NCBI RefSeq assembly: GCF_002760655.1
Contig: NZ_PDOC01000005.1
Span: 186,001-250,000 of the forward strand
Direction of reading: 5' to 3'
Source: Massilia eurypsychrophila
GTDB lineage: Bacteria; Pseudomonadota; Gammaproteobacteria; Burkholderiales; Burkholderiaceae_D
DNA: 64,000 nt
The translations under genes and the position numbers were made by a program. Under the pieces are notes generated by a model. That model did no database searches. It saw only the letters and a list, made by a program, of their open reading frames with translations, and had not been told where the DNA came from. How positions within the stretch are numbered: the first letter of the stretch is position 1; each line of letters starts with the position of its first letter. This document shows, one piece after another, positions 18,250-26,751 of the stretch.

Positions 18250-19452
18250 CTAGTCGAGACTGATCAAGCCACTATGGACTCGTCCCCGCCAGGTCTTGAT
18301 CAAGTCTCTGTAGGCATCACCGGCAGGACGAATGCGCCGTTCGAGGTCGGACAGGCCGTAATGGTTGATGGTGCCGTTCTCTTCGGTGAGCAGCGTGTCC
18401 CAGTCCATCTGATCCACAAGGCTGTACCATGTAAAGCCAATGATGGGGACGCCGTCCTCTTTCAACCGGATCAGGTTTGACCATTGACGGCGCAGCCATA
18501 CCGGGGCGTCGTAGTCCGTATTCTTGCCATTGCGATTGTTTGTTTCGGTGTGCATGACTGGCAGACGGTAGCGGTCATAGTACTGCTTGGTAATGACGTA
18601 GTAGCCAAAGATTTCGCACTGCTCGGTCCGACCATCAGCATATACAGTATGTTCATTGGTCGCATAATAGTCATTGCCCATGACACTGACGGACTCGACA
18701 TTGCGATCGCGGAAAAAGTTGTACTCCTGTAGCGTCATGCCATTTTCCATCAGGTAGATCAACATGGATGCGGACACGTCAACGCCATAGTTCAAATCGA
18801 GTGGAAGGAAGCGGAGTTGGTTGAGATGTCGCGCGACTATCTCGGCATCCGGGTCGGCCGGATGGAAGTACTCCGAAGACTCGCTCTGAATGAACTTCGC
18901 GCTTGGATTAACCGACAGTATCGCCTCCGCGGCCAGGATGTTCGCCCTGGCCAAGTGCTTCGTCGCGGTGACAAAAGCTCGCTCCGAACACAAGCGTTCG
19001 TTCCAGATTCCCAGCCGTGCCGAAAAACGCGCCGCAACGTACATTTCGTTTATCGGGTTGTAGAGTTTAATCCAGGGAAATTGCAGCGCGAACGCTTTGG
19101 CATACTCGGAAAAGAACCGGGGGAACTCAGGATTCTGGAAGTTTCCCAGCCAGTCAGGAACTCCGAAATGACACAGATCGATGACAGGGGTGAGCCCCAG
19201 TTGGCGGATTTCACCCAGCACATCGTGCGCGAACGACCAGTCGTAGCGTCCCGGCGCGAGGTGGGTCCGATACAGCGGCACGCCGTAACGCAGGACATCG
19301 ATGCCAAGCTCCTTGACCAGGCGGAAGTCGTGACGCCAAAAACGATAATGGCCGGTCTTTTCCATCTCGTCAATGCGGCGGGCGCTGCCGTCGGGAAGCT
19401 GCACGACTGGATAGCTGTTCTCAATGCCGGTTGCAAACATAAAGTTGTTCAC
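18250..19452 (-). CDS. GH1-like clan GH-A glycoside hydrolase
   Basis: About 400 residues with a TIM-barrel of the GH1/GH5 clan. The probable acid/base Glu lies in YNPINEMY and the nucleophile Glu in VMHTETNN. These replace the canonical GH1 TFNEP and TENG, so it is a divergent member of unknown substrate. No signal peptide is seen, so it is cytoplasmic. The GTG at 19452 is preferred because GGAG lies 6 bases upstream; a TTG (19464) and an ATG (19440) are alternatives. It is transcribed alone, beside a run of stress genes. Confidence 0.8.
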   Translation of the reverse strand: MNNFMFATGIENSYPVVQLPDGSARRIDEMEKTGHYRFWRHDFRLVKELGIDVLRYGVPLYRTHLAPGRYDWSFAHDVLGEIRQLGLTPVIDLCHFGVPDWLGNFQNPEFPRFFSEYAKAFALQFPWIKLYNPINEMYVAARFSARLGIWNERLCSERAFVTATKHLARANILAAEAILSVNPSAKFIQSESSEYFHPADPDAEIVARHLNQLRFLPLDLNYGVDVSASMLIYLMENGMTLQEYNFFRDRNVESVSVMGNDYYATNEHTVYADGRTEQCEIFGYYVITKQYYDRYRLPVMHTETNNRNGKNTDYDAPVWLRRQWSNLIRLKEDGVPIIGFTWYSLVDQMDWDTLLTEENGTINHYGLSDLERRIRPAGDAYRDLIKTWRGRVHSGLISLD

Positions 19453-19648
19453 GTCACGCTCCAACAGAAACTGTCTCTACGAGGGACAGTCAAGCCGCGC
19501 GGACGTTCCTTGCGGGGCTGGCCAAGGCAGCGGCGCGGGCCGGCAAGGTAGCGCGATCAGCGCCTCAATGGCGGCAAACTCGCGCCGCGCAACCCGCGGA
19601 ACTGCGAACATGAAGTCCCTTCTACAAACGAGAAACAAGGAGCGAGCC

Positions 19649-20026
19649 ATGCAAACCCAACAGTTTCAGACCGCGATTGATGCATGCAACGCCTGTGCCT
19701 TGGCGTGCGATGCATGTGCCAGAGCGTGCCTGCGCGAGGAAGATGTGAAAATGATGAGCGAATGCATCGCACTCGACATGGATTGCGCACAAATCTGCCG
19801 GCTCACGGCAAGCTTCCTGGCGCGTGACAGCCAGTTCTCCGGATCGTTGAGTCAAGCTTGCGCCGAGGTCTGTGACGCCTGTGGCGAAGAGTGTGCACGG
19901 CACCAGGCACAGCATTGCCAGGAGTGCGCACGTGCTTGTCGCCTTTGCGCCGAGGCCTGCCGCCAGGCCGGCGCAGGTGGCGGCCCGGCCAGGTCGACTG
20001 CCGGCACTACCGCCACGCCACATTAG
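19649..20026 (+). CDS. Four-helix-bundle Cys-rich protein (DUF326, ferredoxin-like annotated)
   Basis: This 125-residue protein carries regularly spaced cysteines (CNACALACDACARAC, CAEVCDACGEEC, CQECARACRLCAEAC) as in DUF326. Some of these proteins store copper(I) in a four-helix bundle. A strong AAGGAG lies 7 bases before the ATG. The Gly/Ala/Thr-rich tail after residue 108 is disordered. A DUF2892 membrane protein follows 39 bases later. Metal storage is inferred from the family, not proven. A paralogue sits at 58407-58751. Confidence 0.88.
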   Translation: MQTQQFQTAIDACNACALACDACARACLREEDVKMMSECIALDMDCAQICRLTASFLARDSQFSGSLSQACAEVCDACGEECARHQAQHCQECARACRLCAEACRQAGAGGGPARSTAGTTATPH

Positions 20027-20065
20027 CAAGCAAGGGGCCCTGCTGTCTCACCGAGGAGAACTCAC

Positions 20066-20488
20066 ATGAGCTATTCGTCTGCCGAAGATGCTGGCGCCGC
20101 AAGCGCCGACAGGGTGCGCCGATCTACGCCACAGCACATCAATGAGAGAATTGATCGAGAAGCCGAGACGTCCGTTGCCACTTTCTCACGGCAACGCCCG
20201 CATGCGATCGAGCGGCGTATCGCGCAACTGGACAAGGAATGGGACGTCGAGCGCGTTTTGGAAGTGAACGCGTCGACGCTGGCGCTCACCGGCCTTGTAC
20301 TCGGAACCACAGTGAACCGGCGATGGCTCTTGTTGCCAGCGGTGGTACTGCCGTTCCTGTTGCAGCATGGCTTGCAAGGCTGGTGTCCACCGCTGCCGAT
20401 CCTGCGCCGGCTGGGGGTAAGGACGCGGGGCGAGATCGATCGCGAAAAATACGCCTTGCTTCGCGCGCTGTCGGGCGCAGCTGCCTGA
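20066..20488 (+). CDS. DUF2892 (YgaP-like) membrane protein
   Basis: The 140-residue protein has a charged N-terminal half with the conserved HAIERRIAQLDKEWDVERVLE stretch and two hydrophobic segments (about 72-84 and 88-103), followed by a cytoplasmic tail. It matches DUF2892, a membrane domain that also occurs fused to rhodanese domains in YgaP. CGAGGAGA precedes the ATG. It probably forms a unit with the upstream DUF326 gene. The function is unknown. Confidence 0.78.
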   Translation: MSYSSAEDAGAASADRVRRSTPQHINERIDREAETSVATFSRQRPHAIERRIAQLDKEWDVERVLEVNASTLALTGLVLGTTVNRRWLLLPAVVLPFLLQHGLQGWCPPLPILRRLGVRTRGEIDREKYALLRALSGAAA

Positions 20489-20604
20489 TCGCAGCGATTT
20501 GTCTTGAAACGCGCAGAGAACGGATCTGGACAGAGATGTTTGCCGAGAATCCGCTACGCTGGGGCCTGCATGACCTTGGCGACCGACGTACTGACGCCGT
20601 CGCG

Positions 20605-21250
20605 TCATCGCTTACAACTAGCGCAGTGTCGCCAGGCATTTGATCGCGGCCAGACGACATCGCCGTCGTCGAGCAGCATTTGCGCCAGCAATTGCAGGCA
20701 TTGCTGGGAACTCGTCAGCACAAGCACCTGCTCGGGATAGCAGCGTACGGCGCGCGAGTGCGCCAGGTAGCCGATGATGGCGGCGCGCAGGTCGGGCCGG
20801 CCTTGCGGATCGCTATAGCGCATCACTTGCTCGGGATCCAGGCGCAAGCGCCGGTTGAGCAGGCGCCGCCAAAGCGCCACCGGGAAGGCGCGCAGATCCG
20901 GGCTGCCGGCGGGAAGGCCTGCAAGCGCATCGGTTCCATGCAGCCGCCGGTTTCAAGCAGGCGCCGGCCGCGCTGCGAAAACGGGGTGAACGAGCCGGGT
21001 GACCGGTGCGGGGCAGGGATGGGCGATTGCGACCCCGCGCCCAGATCGATGGCGACAAAGCTGCCCTTGCCGACGTTGCGCCGTAGATACCCTTCGATGG
21101 CGAGCTGGCCGTAGGCCGCCTCGACGGTGACACGCGACAAGGACAAGTCCCGCGCCAACATGCGCGTCGAGGGCAGGCGTTCGCCCAGGGACAAGGCGCC
21201 GCTGCGCATCGCTTTCGAATAAGCTGAGCCACGTTGGCGGCCTGGGCTGT
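20605..21250 (-). pseudogene. Broken MocR/PdxR-type GntR-aminotransferase regulator
   Basis: The N-terminal winged helix is clear (GALSLGERLPSTRMLARDLS, LSRVTVEAAYGQLAIEGYL) and the start of the aminotransferase-like domain follows. One missing base near 21212 breaks the junction before MRSGALS. Another near 20915, in a CCCGCCGG context, breaks AFPAGSPDLRAFP. The reading frame then continues as LWRRLLNRRLRLDPEQVMRY and stops at 20605 after about 90 more residues. Two thirds of the aminotransferase domain, including the PLP lysine, is gone. It diverges from the rhodanese gene, the usual arrangement for a regulator of that unit. Confidence 0.8.
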
Positions 21251-21348
21251 TGCATGGGTCTTATCTGCTGTGATGAATTGGTATCAATTTTAATGTCAAA
21301 TCGGCCGAAAATTCAATCTGTCAATTCAACTCACAAAGAAAGCCTGTC

Positions 21349-21915
21349 ATGTCAAACGCCAACTCCGCGATACTTTCCTATCCGGCCGCAACGCCGGAGC
21401 AGACCCGCGATTATATGTTGCATAAGCTCAGTTTTCATGCCGACGCCTGGGACGTGGCCGAAGACCTGCGCATGGGGATCGACTCGATTGTGGTCATCGA
21501 CACGCGTTCGGAGGCGCTGTACGCGCAAGGTCATGTGCCTGGCGCCATCAGTTTTCCGCATCGGACGATGACGGCCGAGAGCACGGCCGCGCTTGATCGC
21601 AGCAAGACCTATGTGACCTATTGCGACGGCATCGGCTGCAATGGCTCGACAAAGGGCGCGTACAAACTCGCCGCGCTAGGTTGCACGGTGAAGGAGATGC
21701 TCGGCGGCCTGGATTTCTGGATCCGCGATGGCCAGCCGCTTGCGCTTGGTGCGGAACCGGGGCGGATCGACCGCGCTACGCCCGCATGGAATGCGCCTGC
21801 TGATGGATCGCGCCGAGGCGATCCGGGTGCGGCCAGCCCAGGCCGGCGACGCCCAGGCGTTGGCCGCGTTGTGTCGGGCGCATGCCGCCTTCGAGGAACT
21901 GCCCTACCAGGCTGA
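21349..21915 (+). CDS. Rhodanese-domain sulfurtransferase
   Basis: The rhodanese fold (about 20-140) contains VVIDTRSEALYAQGHVPGA and the active-site loop YCDGIGCNGST, with Cys in the usual sulfur-carrying position. Homology ends near LDFWIRDGQPLAL. The last ~45 of 188 residues are low-complexity and overlap the start of the GNAT gene by over 100 bases. The natural stop has probably been lost or a frameshift lies near 21750. The regulator upstream is broken, as is a sulfur-related gene just beyond the GNAT gene. Confidence 0.82.
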   Translation: MSNANSAILSYPAATPEQTRDYMLHKLSFHADAWDVAEDLRMGIDSIVVIDTRSEALYAQGHVPGAISFPHRTMTAESTAALDRSKTYVTYCDGIGCNGSTKGAYKLAALGCTVKEMLGGLDFWIRDGQPLALGAEPGRIDRATPAWNAPADGSRRGDPGAASPGRRRPGVGRVVSGACRLRGTALPG

Positions 21916-22285
21916 CGGGCACACGAGCCGTCTGGCGCAGGCCTTGGAAAATTCGCGATTGCACGCGTGGGTGGCGGAGCGGGACGGCGACATCGTCGGC
22001 TACGCCAGCGCCACGCTGGACTTTTCGACCCTGTGCGCCAGGACGTTTGTTCATCTCGATTGCCTCTACCTGGACCCACAGGCGCGCAACTGCGCTCTGG
22101 GTAGTGCATTGATGGCGGCGGTGGCGGAGTTCGGGCGGCGCAAAGGCTACCGCGACATGCAATGGCAAACGCCGGCGTGGAACGAGGCCGCGCTGCGTTT
22201 CTACGATCGCAGCGGGGCGCGGAGGCTGAGCAAGCAGCGTTACACCTTGCCGCTTGCTGCAGTCGTCGGAGGCGCTAGTGCCTGA
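21791..22285 (+). CDS. GNAT-family N-acetyltransferase
   Basis: About 164 residues with the GNAT fold: IRVRPAQAGDAQAL at the N-terminus, DGDIVGYASATL in the central strands, LDCLYLDPQARNCALGSALM for the acetyl-CoA loop (a weakened form of the Q/RxxGxG/A motif), and WNEAALRFYDRSGARR at the end. The ATG at 21791 or 21803 is likely; no strong ribosome site is seen, consistent with coupling to the overlapping rhodanese gene. The substrate is unknown. Confidence 0.82.
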   Translation: MRLLMDRAEAIRVRPAQAGDAQALAALCRAHAAFEELPYQADGHTSRLAQALENSRLHAWVAERDGDIVGYASATLDFSTLCARTFVHLDCLYLDPQARNCALGSALMAAVAEFGRRKGYRDMQWQTPAWNEAALRFYDRSGARRLSKQRYTLPLAAVVGGASA

Positions 22286-22289
22286 GCGG

Positions 22290-22416
22290 GGCCGAGTCGC
22301 CTGAGTTCGGCCAGGTCGCGCTCCATCATCGTGATGACCGGATCGGTCAGGATGGCCTGGCCGGTCGATTCATCCCCGAGGAGGTAACTGTAAGTGCTCG
22401 ATCCAGGCTCAAACAA
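22290..22416 (-). pseudogene. Remnant of an ETHE1-like persulfide dioxygenase (MBL fold)
   Basis: The minus strand encodes the N-terminal segment LFEPGSSTYSYLLGDE, then a short stretch ending ILTDPVITMMERDLAELRRLG. This matches the start of ETHE1-like glutathione-persulfide dioxygenases (normally TYLLGD...IDPV...RDL..LRELGL). The match ends near 22290, before the HxHxDH metal site, and the frame then runs antisense into the GNAT gene. A stop immediately precedes the fragment at 22417-22419. Confidence 0.55.
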
Positions 22417-22753
22417 TTATCGGATAATCATTTCCCCCCCCCGCCTTCGGATCTTGTGCTGACTGATCTGCTGGACCAGATTTCATTCGCCCAGCGCGCC
22501 GCCATTTTATCTTCAGTCAGAACTTGTCTGCTGCGTTTGCGATCCCTCAATCCAGCGTGCGCACGGTTCGTCCTTGAGACCGGTTACGACGGAACCCGTG
22601 TTGCGTACTGCCAAGACGGCGATGATCTCGCAGCGCCACTAGCTTGACAAACCGCACAAGTGTTTCGGATTCAGCGCCTAAGATCGGAAGTCGGCGTCCC
22701 AGTTTGGCGCCCCAGGTCTCGATCATCCAGCACACTTTAAACAGGAGAAAAAC
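22417..22753. other. Intergenic region upstream of Hsp20
   Basis: This 337-base stretch has no convincing gene. It includes a run of eight or nine C (around 22433-22441). A TTGACA-like hexamer near 22644 could be a -35 element, but no good -10 follows. A 63-codon open frame at 22456-22647 lacks a ribosome site and protein character. Confidence 0.4.
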
Positions 22754-23197
22754 ATGGCCGGCAGCATACAACGCTTTGAAACTCAAGGCGGGATGTCCCG
22801 ATTTGAACCGATGCGTGGCATAGGGAATATGTTCGACATGTTCGACTTGATGCGTCCCGCACGTGTGTTCGAAGCTGAAAGTCTCAGAATCGATGTCAAC
22901 GAAACCGACCAGGCCTATCTGGTCAAAGCAGAGATGCCAGGAATAAAAAAGGAGGACATCAAGGTTTCGATCAACGGCGACGAGGTAACGATCAGCGGCG
23001 AGCGCGATTCCCAGGAAGAGCGAAGGGAGGGCAACGTTGTGTGTCGCGAGCGCTACCAGGGCAGGCAATACCGCAGCTTTACCCTGCCCCAATCGGTTGA
23101 CGAAGAAAAAGCGACTGCCACTTGCCATGACGGCGTGCTCGAGCTGAATCTACCGAAGAAGGCCGGCTCTGGCGCAAAACAACTGACGATTCTATAA
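22754..23197 (+). CDS. Hsp20/alpha-crystallin small heat-shock protein
   Basis: The 147-residue chaperone has an alpha-crystallin domain (about 40-135) with the conserved AEMPGIKKEDIKVSING, GERDSQEERREGN, YRSFTLPQSVD and the terminal VLELNLPKK. The C-terminal LTIL corresponds to the I/L-x-I/L anchor. Family members form oligomers that bind unfolding proteins. AGGAGA lies 9 bases before the ATG. It is a single-gene unit inside a stress region. Confidence 0.95.
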   Translation: MAGSIQRFETQGGMSRFEPMRGIGNMFDMFDLMRPARVFEAESLRIDVNETDQAYLVKAEMPGIKKEDIKVSINGDEVTISGERDSQEERREGNVVCRERYQGRQYRSFTLPQSVDEEKATATCHDGVLELNLPKKAGSGAKQLTIL

Positions 23198-23311
23198 CCG
23201 TTTTTCAGCTGTCGCTTCGAGCGCGACCGTGCTGAGCGTTTCAAGCGAACAGGGGCGACCGGACGAAGTATCGGGAAGTCCAGGCCTAGCGGTCTCTAGC
23301 AGAGGAGTGGC

Positions 23312-23902
23312 ATGACCAAGCGAATCTTACTCATTCAGGGCCATCCAGATGCGGGCCATCACCACCTGTGCGAAGCATTGGAACAGGCATATCAAGAAGG
23401 GGCGGTAGGGCAGGGGCATGAGGTGCGTCGCATTCACCTGTCCGAACTCAATTTTCCTTTGTTGCGAAGCCAGCACGAGTGGGAGCACGGGGAGCTTCCC
23501 GTGTGCCTTCGGGCTGCCCAGAATGACGTTCGCTGGGCCCAACACATCGTATTTTTCTTTCCGCTCTGGCTGGGAGACATGCCGGCCTTGCTAAAGGGCT
23601 TCCTTGAACAGATAGCCCGCCCAGGATTCGCGTTTGGCGAGGTGGACGGCACAACGTCGATGCTGAAGAAAGGCTTGCTAGGCCGCTCGGCACGCATCGT
23701 CGTGACAATGGGAATGCCCGCTACTTTGTACAAATTCTATTTCCGCGCTCACAGCATCAAGTCGATGAAGCGAAACATCCTTCAGTTTGTCGGCATGAAT
23801 CCAGTGGACGATACGGTGATCGGCATGGCGGGACAAATGGATGCCGATAAGGCTGACCGCTGGCTCAGGCGTCTGGCCTCCATGGGGCGCTCTGCGGCCT
23901 GA
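23312..23902 (+). CDS. NAD(P)H-dependent flavodoxin-fold oxidoreductase
   Basis: The 196-residue protein starts MTKRILLIQGHPD, the FMN-binding start of the NQO/KefF/MdaB family. WAQHIVFFFPLWLGDMPALLKGF carries the flavin-contact signature. It probably reduces quinones or other electrophiles using NAD(P)H. AGAGGAG lies just upstream of the ATG. It lies 114 bases after hsp20, so co-transcription is possible but not evident. Confidence 0.88.
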   Translation: MTKRILLIQGHPDAGHHHLCEALEQAYQEGAVGQGHEVRRIHLSELNFPLLRSQHEWEHGELPVCLRAAQNDVRWAQHIVFFFPLWLGDMPALLKGFLEQIARPGFAFGEVDGTTSMLKKGLLGRSARIVVTMGMPATLYKFYFRAHSIKSMKRNILQFVGMNPVDDTVIGMAGQMDADKADRWLRRLASMGRSAA

Positions 23903-23953
23903 TGACCGTGACGTTCAATATACGTATGCACTAATTGAGAATTGGAGTCCGTA

Positions 23954-24313
23954 ATGAAAACTATGAGAACCAGGCGATCGTGGCTGGCTTTTGCGTTTGT
24001 CCTGGCCGCCTTGTCAGGCTGCAGTATGCCCGGGGCAGGGCCGCACCGGATGCATCATGCGGGAGCGGGAGAATCGACGAGCGCGCAGGGACGGCACAAC
24101 AGCCAGGGAATGGGCATGGGACAGGACGATATGAGGGCGATGTGTTCTGGTGTGCACGACAGGCTTCGCTCAGCAAGATCGGCCGACGAACGCGCGGCCA
24201 TCATGCAGGAACATATGAGGGGACTGTCTCCTGAAATGCGGAAAAAAATGGATGAACACATGCGCTCACAGTCTCCCGAGGACCGCGCGCAACGATGCAT
24301 GCAACCCTGGTAG
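23954..24313 (+). CDS. Met/His-rich lipoprotein of unknown function
   Basis: About 119 residues. A signal peptide with lipobox LSGC (Cys23) is followed by a short region rich in His, Met and Gly (HRMHHAGAG, NSQGMGMGQDDMR). A helical segment then contains RSADERAAIMQEHMRGLSPEMRKKMDEHMR, reminiscent of Spy/CpxP-like helical periplasmic proteins. The ATG at 23954 has GGAG 7-10 bases upstream. Met/His richness suggests metal contact, but that is inference only. Confidence 0.7.
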   Translation: MKTMRTRRSWLAFAFVLAALSGCSMPGAGPHRMHHAGAGESTSAQGRHNSQGMGMGQDDMRAMCSGVHDRLRSARSADERAAIMQEHMRGLSPEMRKKMDEHMRSQSPEDRAQRCMQPW

Positions 24314-24425
24314 CAATGCCAGAGTCTTGATACGTGGCATCAGTGCGGGTGTCCAGCGTCTGCTCGCCGTGCAATCTGATATTGCACCAGGTGCGATCAC
24401 TGGGACCCAATAGGAGTAGGCAAGC

Positions 24426-24512
24426 ATGAACCGGGTACTCATCGCTCTCGCGGCGGCGGCGCTGATCACTGCGCTCGCCCGTGCCGTTCTGTTTCTTGTG
24501 ACGCGCGACTAG
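24426..24512 (+). CDS. 28-residue single-helix membrane peptide
   Basis: The reading frame MNRVLIALAAAALITALARA, then VLFLVTRD and stop, is one hydrophobic helix with a positively charged N-terminus. AGGAG lies 9 bases before the ATG. It sits between a lipoprotein gene and a second tiny membrane peptide, suggesting a series of small envelope genes. No family is recognised. The call depends on the ribosome site and hydrophobicity only. Confidence 0.45.
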   Translation: MNRVLIALAAAALITALARAVLFLVTRD

Positions 24513-24583
24513 CAAGCAGACCAGCGGCACGGGAAGACGCTATTCTCCCCAGGCATACGCCTCACAACTTAAATGGAGGCAAC

Positions 24584-24667
24584 ATGAAAATACTGCTATG
24601 GATTATCGCCATCATCTTCGTCATTGGCCTGCTGGTCGTCAGTGGATTGCTGAAACTGGTTTTCTAG
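24584..24667 (+). CDS. 27-residue single-helix membrane peptide
   Basis: The peptide MKILLWIIAIIFVIGLLVVS, then GLLKLVF and stop, is almost entirely hydrophobic with one lysine at each end. The ribosome site is excellent (GGAGG 4-8 bases before the ATG at 24584), better than that of most large genes here. Such peptides often act as small stress-related membrane modulators. No family is recognised. Confidence 0.55.
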   Translation: MKILLWIIAIIFVIGLLVVSGLLKLVF

Positions 24668-24769
24668 CCGGGGCCGCCTTAGTGCCGGCTTGCAGCGGAA
24701 CCAGGCCGGGGCGCCGGTATGGTTCCTTCGAGTACGTGTGCCAAGTGGTGCAAACGTTGCCGTCATGAA

Positions 24770-25876
24770 CTACGACATCGACTGTTCCTCGCGCAACGAC
24801 GCGCCGGGCGCCTGCTGTGAGCACACCGCCGGCGGCGCCACGCCGACGTGGTACAGCGTCTGGGTCGGATAGGCGAACTCGATCGACTCGCGCGCAAAGC
24901 AGTTGACCAGGGCCAGGTTGATCGCTTGCTGGATGTCCATGTAGATGTTGAAGTCCGCGCTCTTGACGATATAGACGATCTCGAAATCGTACGAGGAGGC
25001 GCCAAAGCTCTTGAAGTGGGCACGGTCGAACGTCGCCTGTGCCTGGCTGGCGACGATGTCGCGGATCAGCCCCGGCAGCGCCTGCAGTTGCTGCGGGCTG
25101 GTCTGGTAGGTGACGCCGATCTGGAACGCGATGCGCCGTGTCTGCATGCGCTTGTAATTGTGGATTCTCGATTTCAGCATGGCTGAATTGGAGAACACAA
25201 CTTGTTCGCCGCCGAGCCCGCGCAGGCGGGTTGTCTTGAGGCCGACAAATTCCACCGTGCCGGGCACGTCGTCGACAATAATGAAATCGCCGATGACAAA
25301 CGGCTTGTCGAGCACGATCGACAGCGACGAAAACAGGTCGCCCAGGATGTTCTGGAGCGCCAGGGCGACCGCGATGCCGCCGATACCCAGGCTCGCCACC
25401 AGGGTGGTGATGTTGACCCCGAAATTATCCAGGATCATCAGGATGATCAGCAGCCACGTGATGGCGCGCGCCACGAAGCCCAGCGCCGCGGTCGAGGTCG
25501 TGCTTGCGGCGTCGTTGCCATTGCGGTTTCTGCGGTAGTGAAACAGCCATTCCTTGATGCCGAGGTCGCACCAGAGTGCCACCTGCAACAGGCCGGCGAC
25601 CACGATGCCGTTGGCGACGAACAGGGTGGCCCGGGGCGTGAACGCGAGGGCCTGGGCGCCGGCAAACAGCGCAACCACGCCGATGAAAACGGGACTGGTC
25701 GATGCGAGCACACTGACGGCGACGTCGTCGAGATAGGTTTCCGTGCGCACCGCCACGGCGCTCAGGTGGCGCACCAGGATTTTCTTGACGGCGGTGACGA
25801 TCGCGAAGGTGAACAGCATGACCGCCAGTGCGATGCTCCAGGCAACGGCGCCGTTGCCGAGGAAGGTATAACTCAT
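24770..25876 (-). CDS. MscS-family mechanosensitive channel
   Basis: The 368-residue inner-membrane protein has about five transmembrane helices. Its pore-lining helix is Gly/Ala-rich (LGIGGIAVALALQNILGDL), followed by the MscS beta domain with GDFIIVDDVPGTVEFVGLKTTRLR and VVFSNS. MscS channels release solutes on hypo-osmotic shock. The ATG at 25876 overlaps the stop of the deacetylase gene by 4 bases, making it the last of five coupled genes whose first encodes a glycoside osmolyte synthase. That context suggests efflux of the operon's product. Confidence 0.9.
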   Translation of the reverse strand: MSYTFLGNGAVAWSIALAVMLFTFAIVTAVKKILVRHLSAVAVRTETYLDDVAVSVLASTSPVFIGVVALFAGAQALAFTPRATLFVANGIVVAGLLQVALWCDLGIKEWLFHYRRNRNGNDAASTTSTAALGFVARAITWLLIILMILDNFGVNITTLVASLGIGGIAVALALQNILGDLFSSLSIVLDKPFVIGDFIIVDDVPGTVEFVGLKTTRLRGLGGEQVVFSNSAMLKSRIHNYKRMQTRRIAFQIGVTYQTSPQQLQALPGLIRDIVASQAQATFDRAHFKSFGASSYDFEIVYIVKSADFNIYMDIQQAINLALVNCFARESIEFAYPTQTLYHVGVAPPAVCSQQAPGASLREEQSMS

Positions 25877-26751
25877 GGAACTGCCTTTCGTTTGCGCGGT
25901 GTCGGCGCTGCCGGCCTGGCGGGTGTGTCGATGCCGGTGTTGCGGGCGCGCCAGTAGCGCTCGCAAGCCTGGCCTTCATGCGCATTGCCTTCGATCGCGG
26001 CGCGCATGTTCTCGTCGCTGCCGAACAGCACCGGTACCTGCGACACGTAGTGGCGCAATACCCGCATCTTGCCGTCGACGTCGACCGGCACGACCAGCCG
26101 CTTGGCCGGCGCCAGGTGCAACCGGGCCAGCGCCGCGAGCGGACCGTCGGCGTCGCCGCGCCCGCTGTGGGCCTGGGCGACATACGGAAAATCCTCGTAG
26201 AACAACAGGCTGGCGCCGGCCGCCGCCGCCGCCAGCCGCATGGCGACGCGGGCCGTGATCTGGTGGTCCACATGGTCACCGATCCCCATCGGGCTGACCA
26301 GCAGGACAGGACCGAGGTCGAGGCAGATGCGCCGCAGCAGCTGGAACAGTTCCTCGATATGGGCGGCATCGCCGGCGTGCGGCGCGGCCCAGCGCTCGCG
26401 CGCGCTGCGATAGATGAGTTTGCCACTGTCGGGGCTGCGCCGGTATATCGAGTCGGGAAAGCTCAAGTGCACGAATTCCGCGTTGATGGCCCGCATCGCG
26501 GCAATGTCTTCGGCGCGCCGGATGCGCGGGCTGACATGGCCGCGCCGCGCCGGCAACTTGGCGCGGCCGTCGGTGCTTGACACCGGCGGCGGGTTGCCGC
26601 TGCAGAGCGTGACCACCAGCGTCGACACCCCTTGCAAGGCATGCAGCAAGCCGCCGCAGCTCAGGGCCGCGTCGTCCAGGTGGGGAGAAAGGATCACGAC
26701 GCGCTCGAAAGCGTCGAAGTCGAGCTGGTCGAGCAGCAGGTGGCTCTTCAT
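25873..26751 (-). CDS. PIG-L/LmbE-like N-deacetylase
   Basis: The 292-residue Rossmann-like zinc hydrolase has the metal motif SPHLDDAALSCGG (P-H-x-D-D, about 22-34) and the third ligand in GDHVDHQIT (about 158-166). Family members remove N-acetyl groups from GlcNAc-containing glycosides and lipids (MshB, BshB, PIG-L). The start overlaps the GH4 stop (ATGA) and the stop overlaps the MscS start. Inside a glycoside synthesis operon this suggests deacetylation of an amino-sugar conjugate, an inference from context. Confidence 0.88.
   Translation of the reverse strand: MKSHLLLDQLDFDAFERVVILSPHLDDAALSCGGLLHALQGVSTLVVTLCSGNPPPVSSTDGRAKLPARRGHVSPRIRRAEDIAAMRAINAEFVHLSFPDSIYRRSPDSGKLIYRSARERWAAPHAGDAAHIEELFQLLRRICLDLGPVLLVSPMGIGDHVDHQITARVAMRLAAAAAGASLLFYEDFPYVAQAHSGRGDADGPLAALARLHLAPAKRLVVPVDVDGKMRVLRHYVSQVPVLFGSDENMRAAIEGNAHEGQACERYWRARNTGIDTPARPAAPTPRKRKAVP

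Noticed and set aside
22456-22647. 63-codon frame upstream of hsp20
   Set aside because: No ribosome site, no conserved feature, and composition unlike neighbouring genes.
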